64,000 nucleotides of DNA from Brachionus manjavacas (taxonomy: Eukaryota; Rotifera; Eurotatoria; Ploima; Brachionidae). Under the pieces are notes generated by a model that had not been told where the DNA came from, searched no databases, and saw only the letters and a list, made by a program, of their open reading frames with translations. Location: the NCBI GenBank assembly GCA_019054805.1, contig JAHQIY010000002.1, positions 4,030,001-4,094,000 on the forward strand. The letters run 5' to 3'. The translations under genes and the position numbers were made by a program. Shown here one piece after another: positions 1 to 9,495 of the stretch; within the stretch, counting starts at the first letter, position 1; each line of letters begins with the position of its first letter.

Positions 1-144
1 TTTATTGAAATAATTTTTCAATTTTGAGTGCTGCTTTAAGGCATTTCTCTTAAAAAAAAATTTTCATAAAAAATTAAAAAAAATATTTTGTTTTTATTCA
101 TGGAAAAAAAGTCTGAAAAGGCATTGGCGTAAAAGCATTAAAAT

Positions 145-1500
145 TTATTGAACTCTTATATTCGGGTTGTTCAATGGATCAAATGCCGGATCGTCTTCAG
201 TGGTGATTGAGCCCAAGCGGCTGAATATAACAATGAGAGTAAAGAGGCCAATAAATACAAAAATTAGAAAAAATGCTATCTTTTTTTGGCGCGTCATTCG
301 CCATTTCTTGGACACTTGCCGCGATCTGGTCAAAAAAATCCAAATTATTTGAAAAAAATAAATTAGACCTCTAGCACAATTTTTCTATTTTAAATTTATT
401 TTATATTTATTATCACGCGTTGTTTTAAAAAAGGTGTGCTTTGTACCTAAGGCAATAAAATATCTAAGAATAATGTGCTAGAAATCCCAAGAGCTTAGTC
501 TTTTTAAATTACTTTAATAATCTAGATAACCATTCGAATAGGGGTCTCCTTTTGTACTTATTCTCACCAATATCGTTCTCCAAGTTGTCTATGTTCAATA
601 CAACACCAAGTGTGGCATCATATTCTGGTGCCAAATTACTAGATTCGGTAAAATTAGCCCTATTTTTCGATACATTCTCATAATATTTAGGAAACATGTC
701 AATTTTGTTCGATTCGGACTCTGACTTTTTGACAAAATCAGTGCTCGGAGCCACTTGAGGTGTATCAGTAACTTTCTGAGTAGACTTTTTTTCTTTGACT
801 ATCACAAATCCGTTGCTTTCGTCATCTGTCGTTGTGGAATGAAGATTGGATAAAGAGGGGTTTTTTGGAATATCAGACTGAACGGGACTCGGATTCTCAG
901 GACTTGAGCTTTCATCAATTTGAATCTGGACAGCAACAAAAAAATTTGTTGTAATTAAAATATTTTAAAATAAAACTTAAGTTACCAGTGATTGACCTAG
1001 GCCAACTCGTGCCCAAGAAGCAGTCTCTAATTTTTGCTTTAGAACATCGACAACTGGTGATACCAGATTGGAAGGTGGAAAGATGCACTCTTTGCATTTG
1101 GGGCACTGATATCCTGCCGGAGCTGTATTGGCCGGAAGTTCCGAGGCAAACTTGTCCAAACAATTCCAATGAAAGACATCTTTAGTTAATTTATATTAGA
1201 AAAAAGTTGGCAGATCACCACAAAATGTACCATAGCAAATCAGGCGAACAGTTGGCTCTTCACTTAATAATTTTTTACACAAAATGCATATTGGATTATA
1301 ATCGCTGTCTTGTAACCATTGTACATAAGATTGCACATTGCACTTAAATTTTTTTTAAATCTTAAAAATCTTGGATCCTATCTAAATTATTAACTAACTC
1401 GCTCATGATCTGAGACTATGCAATACTCGCAAACATTAACATTGTGTTCGAAACAATATAGATTAGTAACTTTACGTTTTTGACATTTGCACAAACCCAT
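145..1500 (-). CDS. ZFPL1: Zinc finger protein-like 1, Golgi membrane protein
   Basis: Reconstructed by hand as complement of join(145..325, 513..925, 986..1179, 1231..1342, 1399..1500), 333 residues (human ZFPL1 is 310). The introns are 56, 51, 60 and 187 bp, all GT-AG, and the phases agree. The N-terminus [19 protein letters not shown] has the paired Cys/His residues of the B-box-like finger. A second zinc finger follows (CILCKK, then [20 protein letters not shown] and GYQCPKCK). A low-complexity linker leads to [16 protein letters not shown], one transmembrane helix (about residues 290-310) and the family-typical tail [10 protein letters not shown]. From the family: a cis-Golgi integral membrane protein that binds GM130 and maintains Golgi structure. 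The start is the ATG at 1500, which gives the conserved first residues. It looks intact. The nearest neighbour is a decayed LINE. Confidence 0.95.
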
Positions 1501-2619
1501 TTAAGCAACAGCAACTTTATATAACCAAGTACTAGGAGTTTTTTTCTATTAAAAATGCTTGGAAGAATCGAACTGAAATTAAGCTGAGGGGGCAGATGTT
1601 CTCTGAAATGTTTCTAAATAGCTTTGATGATGTGTATAAAAGATTTGAATAAAAAATTTTTAATTATGTATTGGTGTGCATACGTGGATTAGTCAAAAAG
1701 CGTTTTAAAAGGAATTGTAATTAAGAATAGCTCTAGATTTTTTATGGCGTGTTGCTAACTCTAAAAATATCTTTTATGCGCAAAAAACGCTTCCAGCACT
1801 CAAAATTATAAGTTTAAAAATACCTTATCGATGAAAATGTTTATATTTGTTTATCTGCCAAAATTTTTGATGCTTTTGGCACACTTTTTTGGAATATTTT
1901 GAAATTGAGTTTTAAAATTTTTAAAATATTTCGACTAAAAATAATTTATTCAAGTAAAAAATTGCTATAATTTCAAATAAATTAAAATAATAGCTTACAA
2001 AAGTCGAGAAAATTCAGCTTCTTTATTTATTTGTTAATAATTAGAGCAAAAATAAATAATTTTTTGGCTAGGAATTTATTTTAAATAAGCTTGTGAAGTT
2101 CAAAAAGTAGGTTAATTACTTTATGACTAATCTGCTTTTAAAAGAGAAGAATCGTTTGATATTTTTTAATGGTTACTAGTTATCTTTTAATTGAGATAAA
2201 GATTTTCAATAATCAAAATTAATTTTTTTAACTTTTGAATTCAATGATTAATGCTTCAAAAGAAATTTTAATAAAAAATAAAAAAATTGTCAAAATTTGT
2301 CAAAATTTGTTTTTCTTTGATCTAAAACCCTTTTTAGTGTGACCAAAATGGCTCAAGAATAGTTCAGAAGCTATTTGAGGTAAAGATGGTATTTTTTTTT
2401 TTTTTGTTTATTTAAATTTGAAATGACTCTGAGTAATAAAACTCCTTCTGCCATTAGATAAGTAAAACATAGAATTTTTAAGTGAATAAAGTAAACATAA
2501 AAAATTTTGAAAAATAAAGTACAAAAAAGAATAAGTTAGTAAATTACTGGAAAAGCGTTATTTTTTTGTTTAATTTTAGTGTAAAAAAAAGAAAAAGAAT
2601 AAAGCAAAAAGATTTAAAA
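1501..2619. other. AT-rich intergenic region
   Basis: Upstream side of ZFPL1. It is AT-rich with homopolymer runs and no open frame of note on either strand. It should contain the ZFPL1 promoter, but no motif stands out. I see nothing else. Confidence 0.6.
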
Positions 2620-3410
2620 TCAGAGAGATAATTCTTTATCATTTAACCATTCACTGAATTCATTCCATATATTACATAATGGTGTTTTTTTCTTACAAGA
2701 TCTTGAGCTTTTAACAAAAGTAATGACATGGTCTTCGATTAATTCAATAGTTAATGTATTTTTGAAAATAACACTATTTTTAAGATATTTCATGAAAAGT
2801 TTATTTAAACGAACTTCAATGCTATCTAGCTTTATGCCATCTAGGAAATATATCAGGAGATCCGATGGAGTATCTTGAGGAAAATTATAAATGTACTTAA
2901 TTGAGATATTTTGGAGAACTTGAGGCCTAGAGAGGTTGGTATTTGAGACTATAATAGGAATAAAGAAACTATAGTCAATAATAGAGCCAATTAATGATTT
3001 ATATATATTAACCAAAGTATTGAAGTTTCCAAGACTTTTGTGCCAGAATTTTTAAGACGTTGATACGATCAATACATCTTGATCTAATAAAGTCTACATG
3101 CGATTCGAAGCTAAGGTTTTCGTCGAAAGTGATGCCTAGAAATAAAGGCTTTTTTCATAGGGTATATTTTTTCTAAAAATTTTTAAAGTTAGAGATTGGT
3201 TTTTGTCTGGATTTCCGGAGAAAATAATATGACTACACTTTTCAGGGGTCATTTTCATTTTCCATTTTACAAGCCAAACTTCAATTTTTTTCAAATAGCA
3301 ATTTATTGATGTGACAATTTTACCATGCTTTTTAAATATAAAGAAGGAAACAAGATAATCGGCAAATAGAAGAGAGTTGCTGTTTTATTTTTTGTAGATT
3401 TGGTAGATTT
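2620..3410 (-). mobile_element. Decayed LINE reverse transcriptase, 3' half
   Basis: On the minus strand an RT C-terminal half can be followed in three pieces. The first (about 3180-3400) carries FADYLVSFF, where the catalytic box of active LINEs reads (Y/F)ADD. It continues with VWLVKWKMKMTPEKC, the usual LINE motif after the catalytic box. The second (about 3020-3160) reads FLGITFDENLSFESHV. The third, an open frame at 2620..3015, has LVNIYKSLIGSIIDYSFF. Frames change near 3020 and 3160, and the second catalytic Asp is Tyr, so it is dead. The general family is a Jockey/CR1-like non-LTR retrotransposon; the clade is not certain. No 5' part and no clear tail or target duplication were found. 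Confidence 0.8.
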
Positions 3411-3760
3411 GATAAATTTTATTTTTATAAGTAGAAAAAAACGTAATTAATCATAATCTATATTTTGCACTTGCTAAGCATACTACAATATACAAAAAGA
3501 ATTTTTAATTAATAATCTTTTTCAGAATTCCTTTTTTGTCAACTTGATTTTTAAAATCAATTTTTGATGCTCAAAAAAGATCATATAAAGTTTAAACTAT
3601 GAAATAAATTGTTATTTCTTAAAAGAGTTAATGAAGAGGGACATTTTTTGATTTAACATACTTTGTTAAATCTTTAGGTAAAACCGGCTGAATTCTGCAA
3701 AAAATTACTCATTTAAAATAGTATCGTAGTAGATGATGTGCACTCTGAAATGTGCATTTT
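3411..3760. other. AT-rich spacer
   Basis: Between the LINE remnant and the left end of the duplicated segment. No coding potential or structured repeat was seen. Confidence 0.5.
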
Positions 3761-3941
3761 GATATTGCAGTCTACCTTTTTATTTAGCAATGTATGTTAA
3801 ATCCATAATGTATGTCTACTTTATATTTTATGAAGTTACAATTTATTACTTAGTTTAAGCTTTATTTGATTTTATTCAGCATCCAAAATTGATCACCAAC
3901 TTCAAAATCCCCTTTTTTTCCTATAAAAAAAAACATAAAGA

Positions 3942-4549
3942 ATGTTTTGGCATGTTAAAACACGCCACAATTATGAAAATAAAACAAGATATAACAAAAC
4001 AAAAAATTTATTTTATTTTGTTCTTAAAGATTTTTTTAGAATTCTATATCGATTGATTGATCTCGACGAGCTGAGAATTAACAATACAAATATTTTCACC
4101 TGTTACTGGTCTGATTTATTAAACATTGATAAGTGTAAAGTTTTACATATTGGCAACATGAACACGAATTTCGATTACATAATCGATTCAAAACAGCTCA
4201 ACAAGTCAACTTGCGAAAGAGACTTTGGTATCTATATCCAAAGCGACTTGAAATGGTATTCTCAAATCTAAAATGTGACTGCAAGGGAAAATCGTATTGT
4301 GGATGATTCGTAGATCTTTCAAATTTCCAACAACAAAAATTGTTAGGCTTTTATAATGTTCACTTGTTAGTCCTCATTTGATGCTAGACCAAGTCGTATT
4401 TTTCGTATAATATATTCAGTTTTCTAAAGCTTTTGGTCTACCTTTTTTTGAGGAAATTAACAAAAGTTTCTGTAATGTTTGCAATAGTACCCTTGGGCCC
4501 GTCTTTCTGTCAGACGTATTGGAGCAGCTATTTATGCTCCTTGTTAGCA
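3942..4549 (+). mobile_element. LINE RT C-terminal fragment (copy 1)
   Basis: The open frame 3942..4271 ends in a region typical of CR1/Jockey-like RTs after the catalytic box: KCKVLHIGNMNTNFDY, then ERDFGIYIQSDLKW. After a stop the similarity continues to about 4400 in shifted frames (MIRRSFKFPTTKIVRLL). The piece is 5' truncated and broken by stops. Bases 4426-4549 are the part that reappears as a linker at 16200-16323 and 23631-23754. Confidence 0.75.
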
Positions 4550-5347
4550 CAAAATTATACCACGAAATAAAATTTAATCGAATTAATAAATAAAAAGTAT
4601 GATATGAAATAATTATGAAATAAAATTTTTAAATAAATGGTTCTTAAGTAATTTTTGAAGTGTAGAAATTAGGCAAGTTAAACAAATCAAATTTTGAATA
4701 AGATTTTTTGTTCAATATTTGATTGAAATTTTCACCCCAAAGAAGTCATGCTACTAATATTTTACATTTGGAAATTAATTTGAATAAAAGAATTAAATTT
4801 TCTTAGCAATTTATCTAAAAATTTATCATTTTAAAGATTTAGCTTCTTTTATATTCAAAATTAAAAAAGTGTAAAAAATTACCCTGACGATTAATCTATG
4901 GTAAAAGAATTCTGGTAATTTGTGTTAGCATAAGTTGATAGAGCAAATCTCATTAACATATTAGATCATCTCTTTTAAACACAGTTTTTTTCATTATTTT
5001 TTTTTTAATATTAGTTTCAAATGAATTTTTCTATTATTTTAATATTTTTTGGTGTGGGATAATATTTGGACATTTTCCTGGATTCATTATCTTGTGAAAA
5101 CGGCTTTGCTTTTTATTGATTTTTTAGGGTTTCTTATCCTTATGTATGCATGGTTGCATAGCGAAAGCAAATGTGTTTTTTTTCAATTTGATTAATTTTT
5201 TTGAGAATAAAAAAACAGCTATTTCCTGTTTTCAGTAAAAAATTTATTATAAAAAAGTTTTAAATAAATTTCTTAAAGAAAATTTTCCAAGAAAAATGTC
5301 TTTCTTTTTTCTTTTTTATTTAATTAATTATTGAATTCATATGAAAA
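4550..5347. other. AT-rich spacer within segment P
   Basis: No gene is visible. It is mostly A/T runs, duplicated faithfully at about 24831-25626, and lies between the LINE fragment and the pogo-like terminal repeat at 5348. Confidence 0.5.
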
Positions 5348-5719
5348 CAGAGTCTGGATAATACGATGTGTTTGGGCGGAAAAAATAGACATCGTATTAA
5401 CCAATATCGTGTTAATCAAATTTGCATGTTAAAGGATGGGAATAAAAAAAATTGACAAAATTTTTTTTTTTAGGAATTATTGTTTATTAAAAAATAAAAA
5501 ATAAATTAAAAAGAAAAATATTTATCAATTTTACTGATCGACGCTACAAAATTGATCCATTTTAGACAACTGATCAATGAATAAAGAACAGTCTTTGTCC
5601 TCTTGGGGAAAATACAATCTTAGTTTATCTATGCAATAGTTTTAAAGGTAATATTATGCCTTTTTTTTTAAATCCGTTTAACCATCCATTGCTAGCTTTA
5701 AAATCAGTTTGATTTAACA

Positions 5720-8206
5720 TAGTTGCATATTTGATAGCTTAGGCTTGAATCAATGGACCGTTAAAGGTAATATTTTCAAATGACATAACTGATTTGAACC
5801 ATTGATCAAGGGCCTCTTCAATTTTAACATAATTAGAACTAGTGTTGGACGCGGACAGAGCTAACCGGTCCAGAAACGGGCGGTTCATCGCGGTTGTTGG
5901 CCCGTTTATTTTGGCGGGCTAAATTTTGACCCGTTTAATAACCGTTTAAAAATAAACGGGCGGTCCATGAAACCGTTCCAATTTTGGCGGGCGGACTCTG
6001 GCCCGTTTATTTTGACGGGCTAAATTTTGACCCGTTTAATAAACGTTTAAAAATAAACGGGCGGTCCAAGAAACCGTTCCAATTTTGGCGGGCGGACTCT
6101 GGCCCGTTTATTTTGGCGGGCTAATTTTTGGCCCGTTTAATAACCGTTTAAAAATAAACGGGCGGTCCATGAAACCGTTCCAATTTTGGCGGACGGACTC
6201 TGGCCCGTTTATTTTGGCGGGCTAAATTTTGGCCCGTTTAATAACCGTTTAAAAATAAACGGGCGGTCCATGAAACCGTTCCAATTTTGGCGGGCGGACT
6301 CTGGCCCGTTTATTTTGACGGGCTAAATTTTGACCCGTTTAATAAACGTTTAAAAATAAACGGGCGGTCCAAGAAACCGTTCCAATTTTGGCGGGCGGAC
6401 TCTGGCCCGTTTATTTTGGCGGGCTAATTTTTGGCCCGTTTAATAACCGTTTAAAAATAAACGGGCGGTCAAATAACCGGCCAGATTTTTGGCGAGCGTT
6501 AATTTTGCCGGTCAACTTGGCGGTCTTAATTTTGACAAAAAACAGGAAATAAATAAAAAATTAAGCTATCTTAATATATTTATTTTTTAAAAAAAAAGTT
6601 ATTTTTTAATTAGAAAAAAAAATAAAAAAATCTACGAAAAAAAAATTTTATTTAAAAATTAATAAAAAATAAAAATCTTAAAAAAAAAAAAAAAAAAAAA
6701 TAAAAATTTTATTTAAAAAATAAAAAATATTTTTAAACGGTTATTAAACGGGCCAAAATTTAGCCCGCCAAAATAAACGGGCCAGAGTCCGTCCGCCAAA
6801 ATTGGAACGGTTTCATGGACCGCCCGTTTATTTTTAAACGGTTATTAAACGGGCCAAAATTTAGCCCGCCAAAATAAACGGGCCAGAGTCCGTCCGCCAA
6901 AATTGGAACGGTTTCATGGACCGCCCGTTTATTTTTAAACGGTTATTAAACGGGCCAAAATTTAGTTGCATATTTGATAGCTTAGGCTTGAATCAATGGA
7001 CCGTTAAAGGTAATATTTTCAAATGACATAACTGATTTGAACCATTGATCAAGGGCCTCTTCAATTTTAACATAATTAGAACTAGTGTTGGACGCGGACA
7101 GAGCTAACCGGTCCAGAAACGGGCGGTTCATCGCGGTTGTTGGCCCGTTTATTTTGGCGGGCTAAATTTTGACCCGTTTAATAAACGTTTAAAAATAAAC
7201 GGGCGGTCCAAGAAACCGTTCCAATTTTGGCGGGCGGACTCTGGCCCGTTTATTTTGGCGGGCTAATTTTTGGCCCGTTTAATAACCGTTTAAAAATAAA
7301 CGGGCGGTCCATGAAACCGTTCCAATTTTGGCGGACGGACTCTGGCCCGTTTATTTTGGCGGGCTAAATTTTGGCCCGTTTAATAACCGTTTAAAAATAA
7401 ACGGGCGGTCCATGAAACCGTTCCAATTTTGGCGGGCGGACTCTGGCCCGTTTATTTTGACGGGCTAAATTTTGACCCGTTTAATAAACGTTTAAAAATA
7501 AACGGGCGGTCCAAGAAACCGTTCCAATTTTGGCGGGCGGACTCTGGCCCGTTTATTTTGGCGGGCTAATTTTTGGCCCGTTTAATAACCGTTTAAAAAT
7601 AAACGGGCGGTCAAATAACCGGCCAGATTTTTGGCGAGCGTTAATTTTGCCGGTCAACTTGGCGGTCTTAATTTTGACAAAAAACAGGAAATAAATAAAA
7701 AATTAAGCTATCTTAATATATTTATTTTTTAAAAAAAAGTTATTTTTTAATTAGAAAAAAAAATAAAAAAATCTACGAAAAAAAAATTTTATTTAAAAAT
7801 TAATAAAAAATAAAAATCTTAAAAAAAAAAAAAAAAAAAAAAATAAAAATTTTATTTAAAAAATAAAAAATATTTTTAAACGGTTATTAAACGGGCCAAA
7901 ATTTAGCCCGCCAAAATAAACGGGCCAGAGTCCGTCCGCCAAAATTGGAACGGTTTCATGGACCGCCCGTTTATTTTTAAACGGTTATTAAACGGGCCAA
8001 AATTTAGCCCGCCAAAATAAACGGGCCAGAGTCCGTCCGCCAAAATTGGAACGGTTTCATGGACCGCCCGTTTATTTTTAAACGGTTATTAAACGGGCCA
8101 AAATTTAGCCCGCCAAAATAAACGGGCCAGAGTCCGTCCGCCAAAATTGGAACGGTTTCATGGACCGCCCGTTTATTTTTAAACGGTTATTAAACGGGCC
8201 ATAATT
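5720..8206. repeat. 1243-bp tandem duplication spanning flank and foldback left half
   Basis: Pogo flank 5720-5839, including attagaac and the hAT left terminus, reappears at 6963-7082 inside the element, 1243 bp downstream. The foldback left arm is then repeated. The junction joins aaaatttag to ttgcatattt with a tag microhomology. The duplication includes host flank, so it happened after insertion and was not a property of the transposon. Confidence 0.85.
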
Positions 8207-8632
8207 TAGCCCGCCAAAATAAACGGGCCAGAGTCCGCCCGCCAAAATTGGAACGGTTTCTTGGACCGCCCGTTTATTTTTAAACGTTTATTAAACGGGT
8301 CAAAATTTAGCCCGTCAAAATAAACGGGCCAGAGTCCGCCCGCCAAAATTGGAACGGTTTCTTGGACCGCCCGTTTATTTTTAAACGTTTATTAAACGGG
8401 TCAAAATTTAGCCCGTCAAAATAAACGGGCCAGAGTCCGCCCGCCAAAATTGGAACGGTTTCTTGGACCGCCCGTTTATTTTTAAACGTTTATTAAACGG
8501 GTCAAAAATTAGCCCGCCAAAATAAACGGGCCAGAGTCCGCCCGCCAAAATTGGAACGGTTAATACGGTCACGGTCACGGTTTTTAAAATTTTTGGCCCG
8601 TTTACTGTCCGCTTGCACGGACACCAACACTA
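5840..8632. mobile_element. Non-autonomous foldback hAT transposon
   Basis: Bounded by TAGTGTTGG on the left and CCAACACTA on the right, a perfect 9-bp terminal inverted repeat. It is flanked by an exact 8-bp direct repeat attagaac (5832-5839 and 8633-8640). The related locus at about 26102-26115 carries the same flank with a single attagaac and no insert. An 8-bp duplication with such termini is diagnostic of the hAT superfamily. No transposase is encoded. The interior is made of 101-bp repeats in direct arrays, an AT-rich spacer, then the same repeats inverted, so each single strand could fold into a long hairpin. A 1243-bp internal duplication enlarges the element. Mobilisation by the hAT at 9496, which shares the TAGTGTTGG end, is possible but unproved. 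Confidence 0.92.
5899..8570. repeat. 101-bp repeat arrays, direct and inverted, inside the foldback
   Basis: The repeat starts at ggcccgttta and recurs every 101 bases (5899, 6000, 6101 and onward). Each unit contains several short GC-rich blocks (gcccgttta, taaacgggc, ggcggac) in AT-rich surroundings, and the blocks are themselves partly palindromic. Direct arrays lie at about 5899-6475 and 7142-7612. Inverted arrays lie at about 6736-6964 and 7880-8570. AT-rich spacers of roughly 200-270 bp separate them. The units show two subtypes (taaccgttt versus taaacgttt; ccatgaaac versus ccaagaaac), which suggests local homogenisation. Confidence 0.9.
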
Positions 8633-8700
8633 ATTAGAACCTCTCATTCTTTTAGAGTTAGGATTGATTAAATTATTTTCACATAAGTTTTTTATCTTTT

Positions 8701-8757
8701 ATTTATTTATTATTTATTTATTTGTTTTCTGTACCGAGCTAGGGCTCCTTCAGAATA
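8701..8757 (-). mobile_element. 3' tail of a minus-strand LINE (copy 1)
   Basis: Read on the minus strand: CTGAAGGAGC, a short loop, GCTCGGTACAG, then an A/T-rich tail of aaataaat type. The first and second blocks can pair as GAGC/GCTC. The tail abuts the 10-bp sequence tttatctttt (8691-8700). The same 10 bp stands at the far side of the insertion at 33883-33892, as expected for a target-site duplication. Confidence 0.7.
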
Positions 8758-8838
8758 AATTAAAAAATCAAAATCAAAATAAAAAATAAAATTTAAGTTA
8801 ATTGAAATTCATTCTATCAGTGCAGTCTCAACTTAACA

Positions 8839-9141
8839 ATGTCAAGTGCGGGAGATGATGATGCTTCCCAGGTATCATCAACACCGGATATAACCACGAA
8901 CCATCAGGCTGAATCGGCGGATGATACTATTGTTATGGATGAGGAATCCCAGATCATAGCGACGGAGACGGTGACGTGGCCAGAGCCAGTCATTAGAAGT
9001 AATGCCTTCAGGCAACGTGCCTCTTCGCCATCTATCTCTGTGCCGAGTGATCCTTTCAAACACCTACATCCGTTCATGTCCCTGGATCAGCTAAGAGAAA
9101 AAAGCCTGCCCGATAAATTTAAAAACCAAAAAAAAATGTAA
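8839..9141 (+). CDS. Hypothetical acidic ORF in unit U (copy 1)
   Basis: The open frame starts MSSAGDDDASQVSSTP and continues for about 100 residues of acidic, Ser/Thr-rich sequence with ordinary codon use. It ends in a basic KFKNQKK segment at an A-homopolymer. In the copy at 26313 one base fewer in that run extends the frame to 164 residues with KNKSAKKRRRWSK, so the true reading length depends on a homopolymer count. I do not recognise the product. It lies just downstream of a minus-strand LINE tail and upstream of a hAT insertion. It could be the first ORF of the plus-strand LINE or a captured host fragment. Confidence 0.4.
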   Translation: MSSAGDDDASQVSSTPDITTNHQAESADDTIVMDEESQIIATETVTWPEPVIRSNAFRQRASSPSISVPSDPFKHLHPFMSLDQLREKSLPDKFKNQKKM

Positions 9142-9495
9142 AATCAACGAAAAATAAAAGCGCAAAAAAACGCCGAAGATGGTCAAAATCTATGCAAATT
9201 TTTCTAAATAACTTGTTGAAAATTTTTCGCAAAGTAAAATTGACAATTTTACATAAATTGAAAGTGAAAATTTTTCGAAAAATCTTAATCATTAATTTTA
9301 ATGCATTTTATTTAGTTTTAATTTTAGTTCATTAATTTAAAAATTAAATTCAGTTTTTAAGTTGAATATGTTTTATAATCAGACTAGAATTTTAAGATTT
9401 TTAAAATAAAAGAAAAATTTATTAAATTGAATCCACAAGGCCAAAATATTTTTAAAAGATCAAAATATTTTTATTAGAATTAAATGAATAATATA

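Larger units (their letters stand above)
5348..8700 (-). mobile_element. pogo/Tigger-like element, part (copy 1), split by a hAT insertion
   Basis: The terminal repeat starts CAGAGTCTGGATAATACGATG at 5348. It matches the other pogo end at 34226, which reads CAGTCGAGTCTTGTTATAAC on the opposite strand. On the minus strand, 5530-5839 plus 8633-8690 encode the second helix-turn-helix (CENP-B type) of a pogo transposase: NYVKIEEALDQWF, then NGPLIQ and DFKASNGWLNGFKK. A C-terminal-like tail (IDKLRLYFPQEDKDCSLFI) follows. The DDE catalytic core is missing, so this is an internally deleted, non-autonomous derivative. There is a stop after GPLIQA. The coding part is cut at 5839 by the foldback hAT and resumes at 8633. 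TA target duplications are not clear at this end. Confidence 0.8.
3761..8838. repeat. Segment P, copy 1 (duplicated at 24042-26312)
   Basis: This stretch recurs almost base for base at 24042-26312. It holds a LINE RT fragment, an AT-rich spacer, the inner part of a pogo-like element and a minus-strand LINE 3' tail. Copy 1 differs by a 2.8-kb hAT insertion at 5840-8632, a few substitutions (for example near 5071, 5106 and 5368) and homopolymer lengths. The left boundary is a three-base microhomology (gat) at the point where copy 2 joins unit U. It therefore arose by DNA-level duplication, or by assembly error, and not by transposition. Confidence 0.9.

Noticed and set aside
915-1185. Extra open frames on both strands over ZFPL1 exon 3
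   Set aside because: Shadows of the real exon, whose correct frame gives conserved ZFPL1 sequence.
5899-8570. CRISPR-like regular repeats
   Set aside because: The units are contiguous 101-bp tandem repeats without unique spacers, present in both orientations inside a transposon of a eukaryote.
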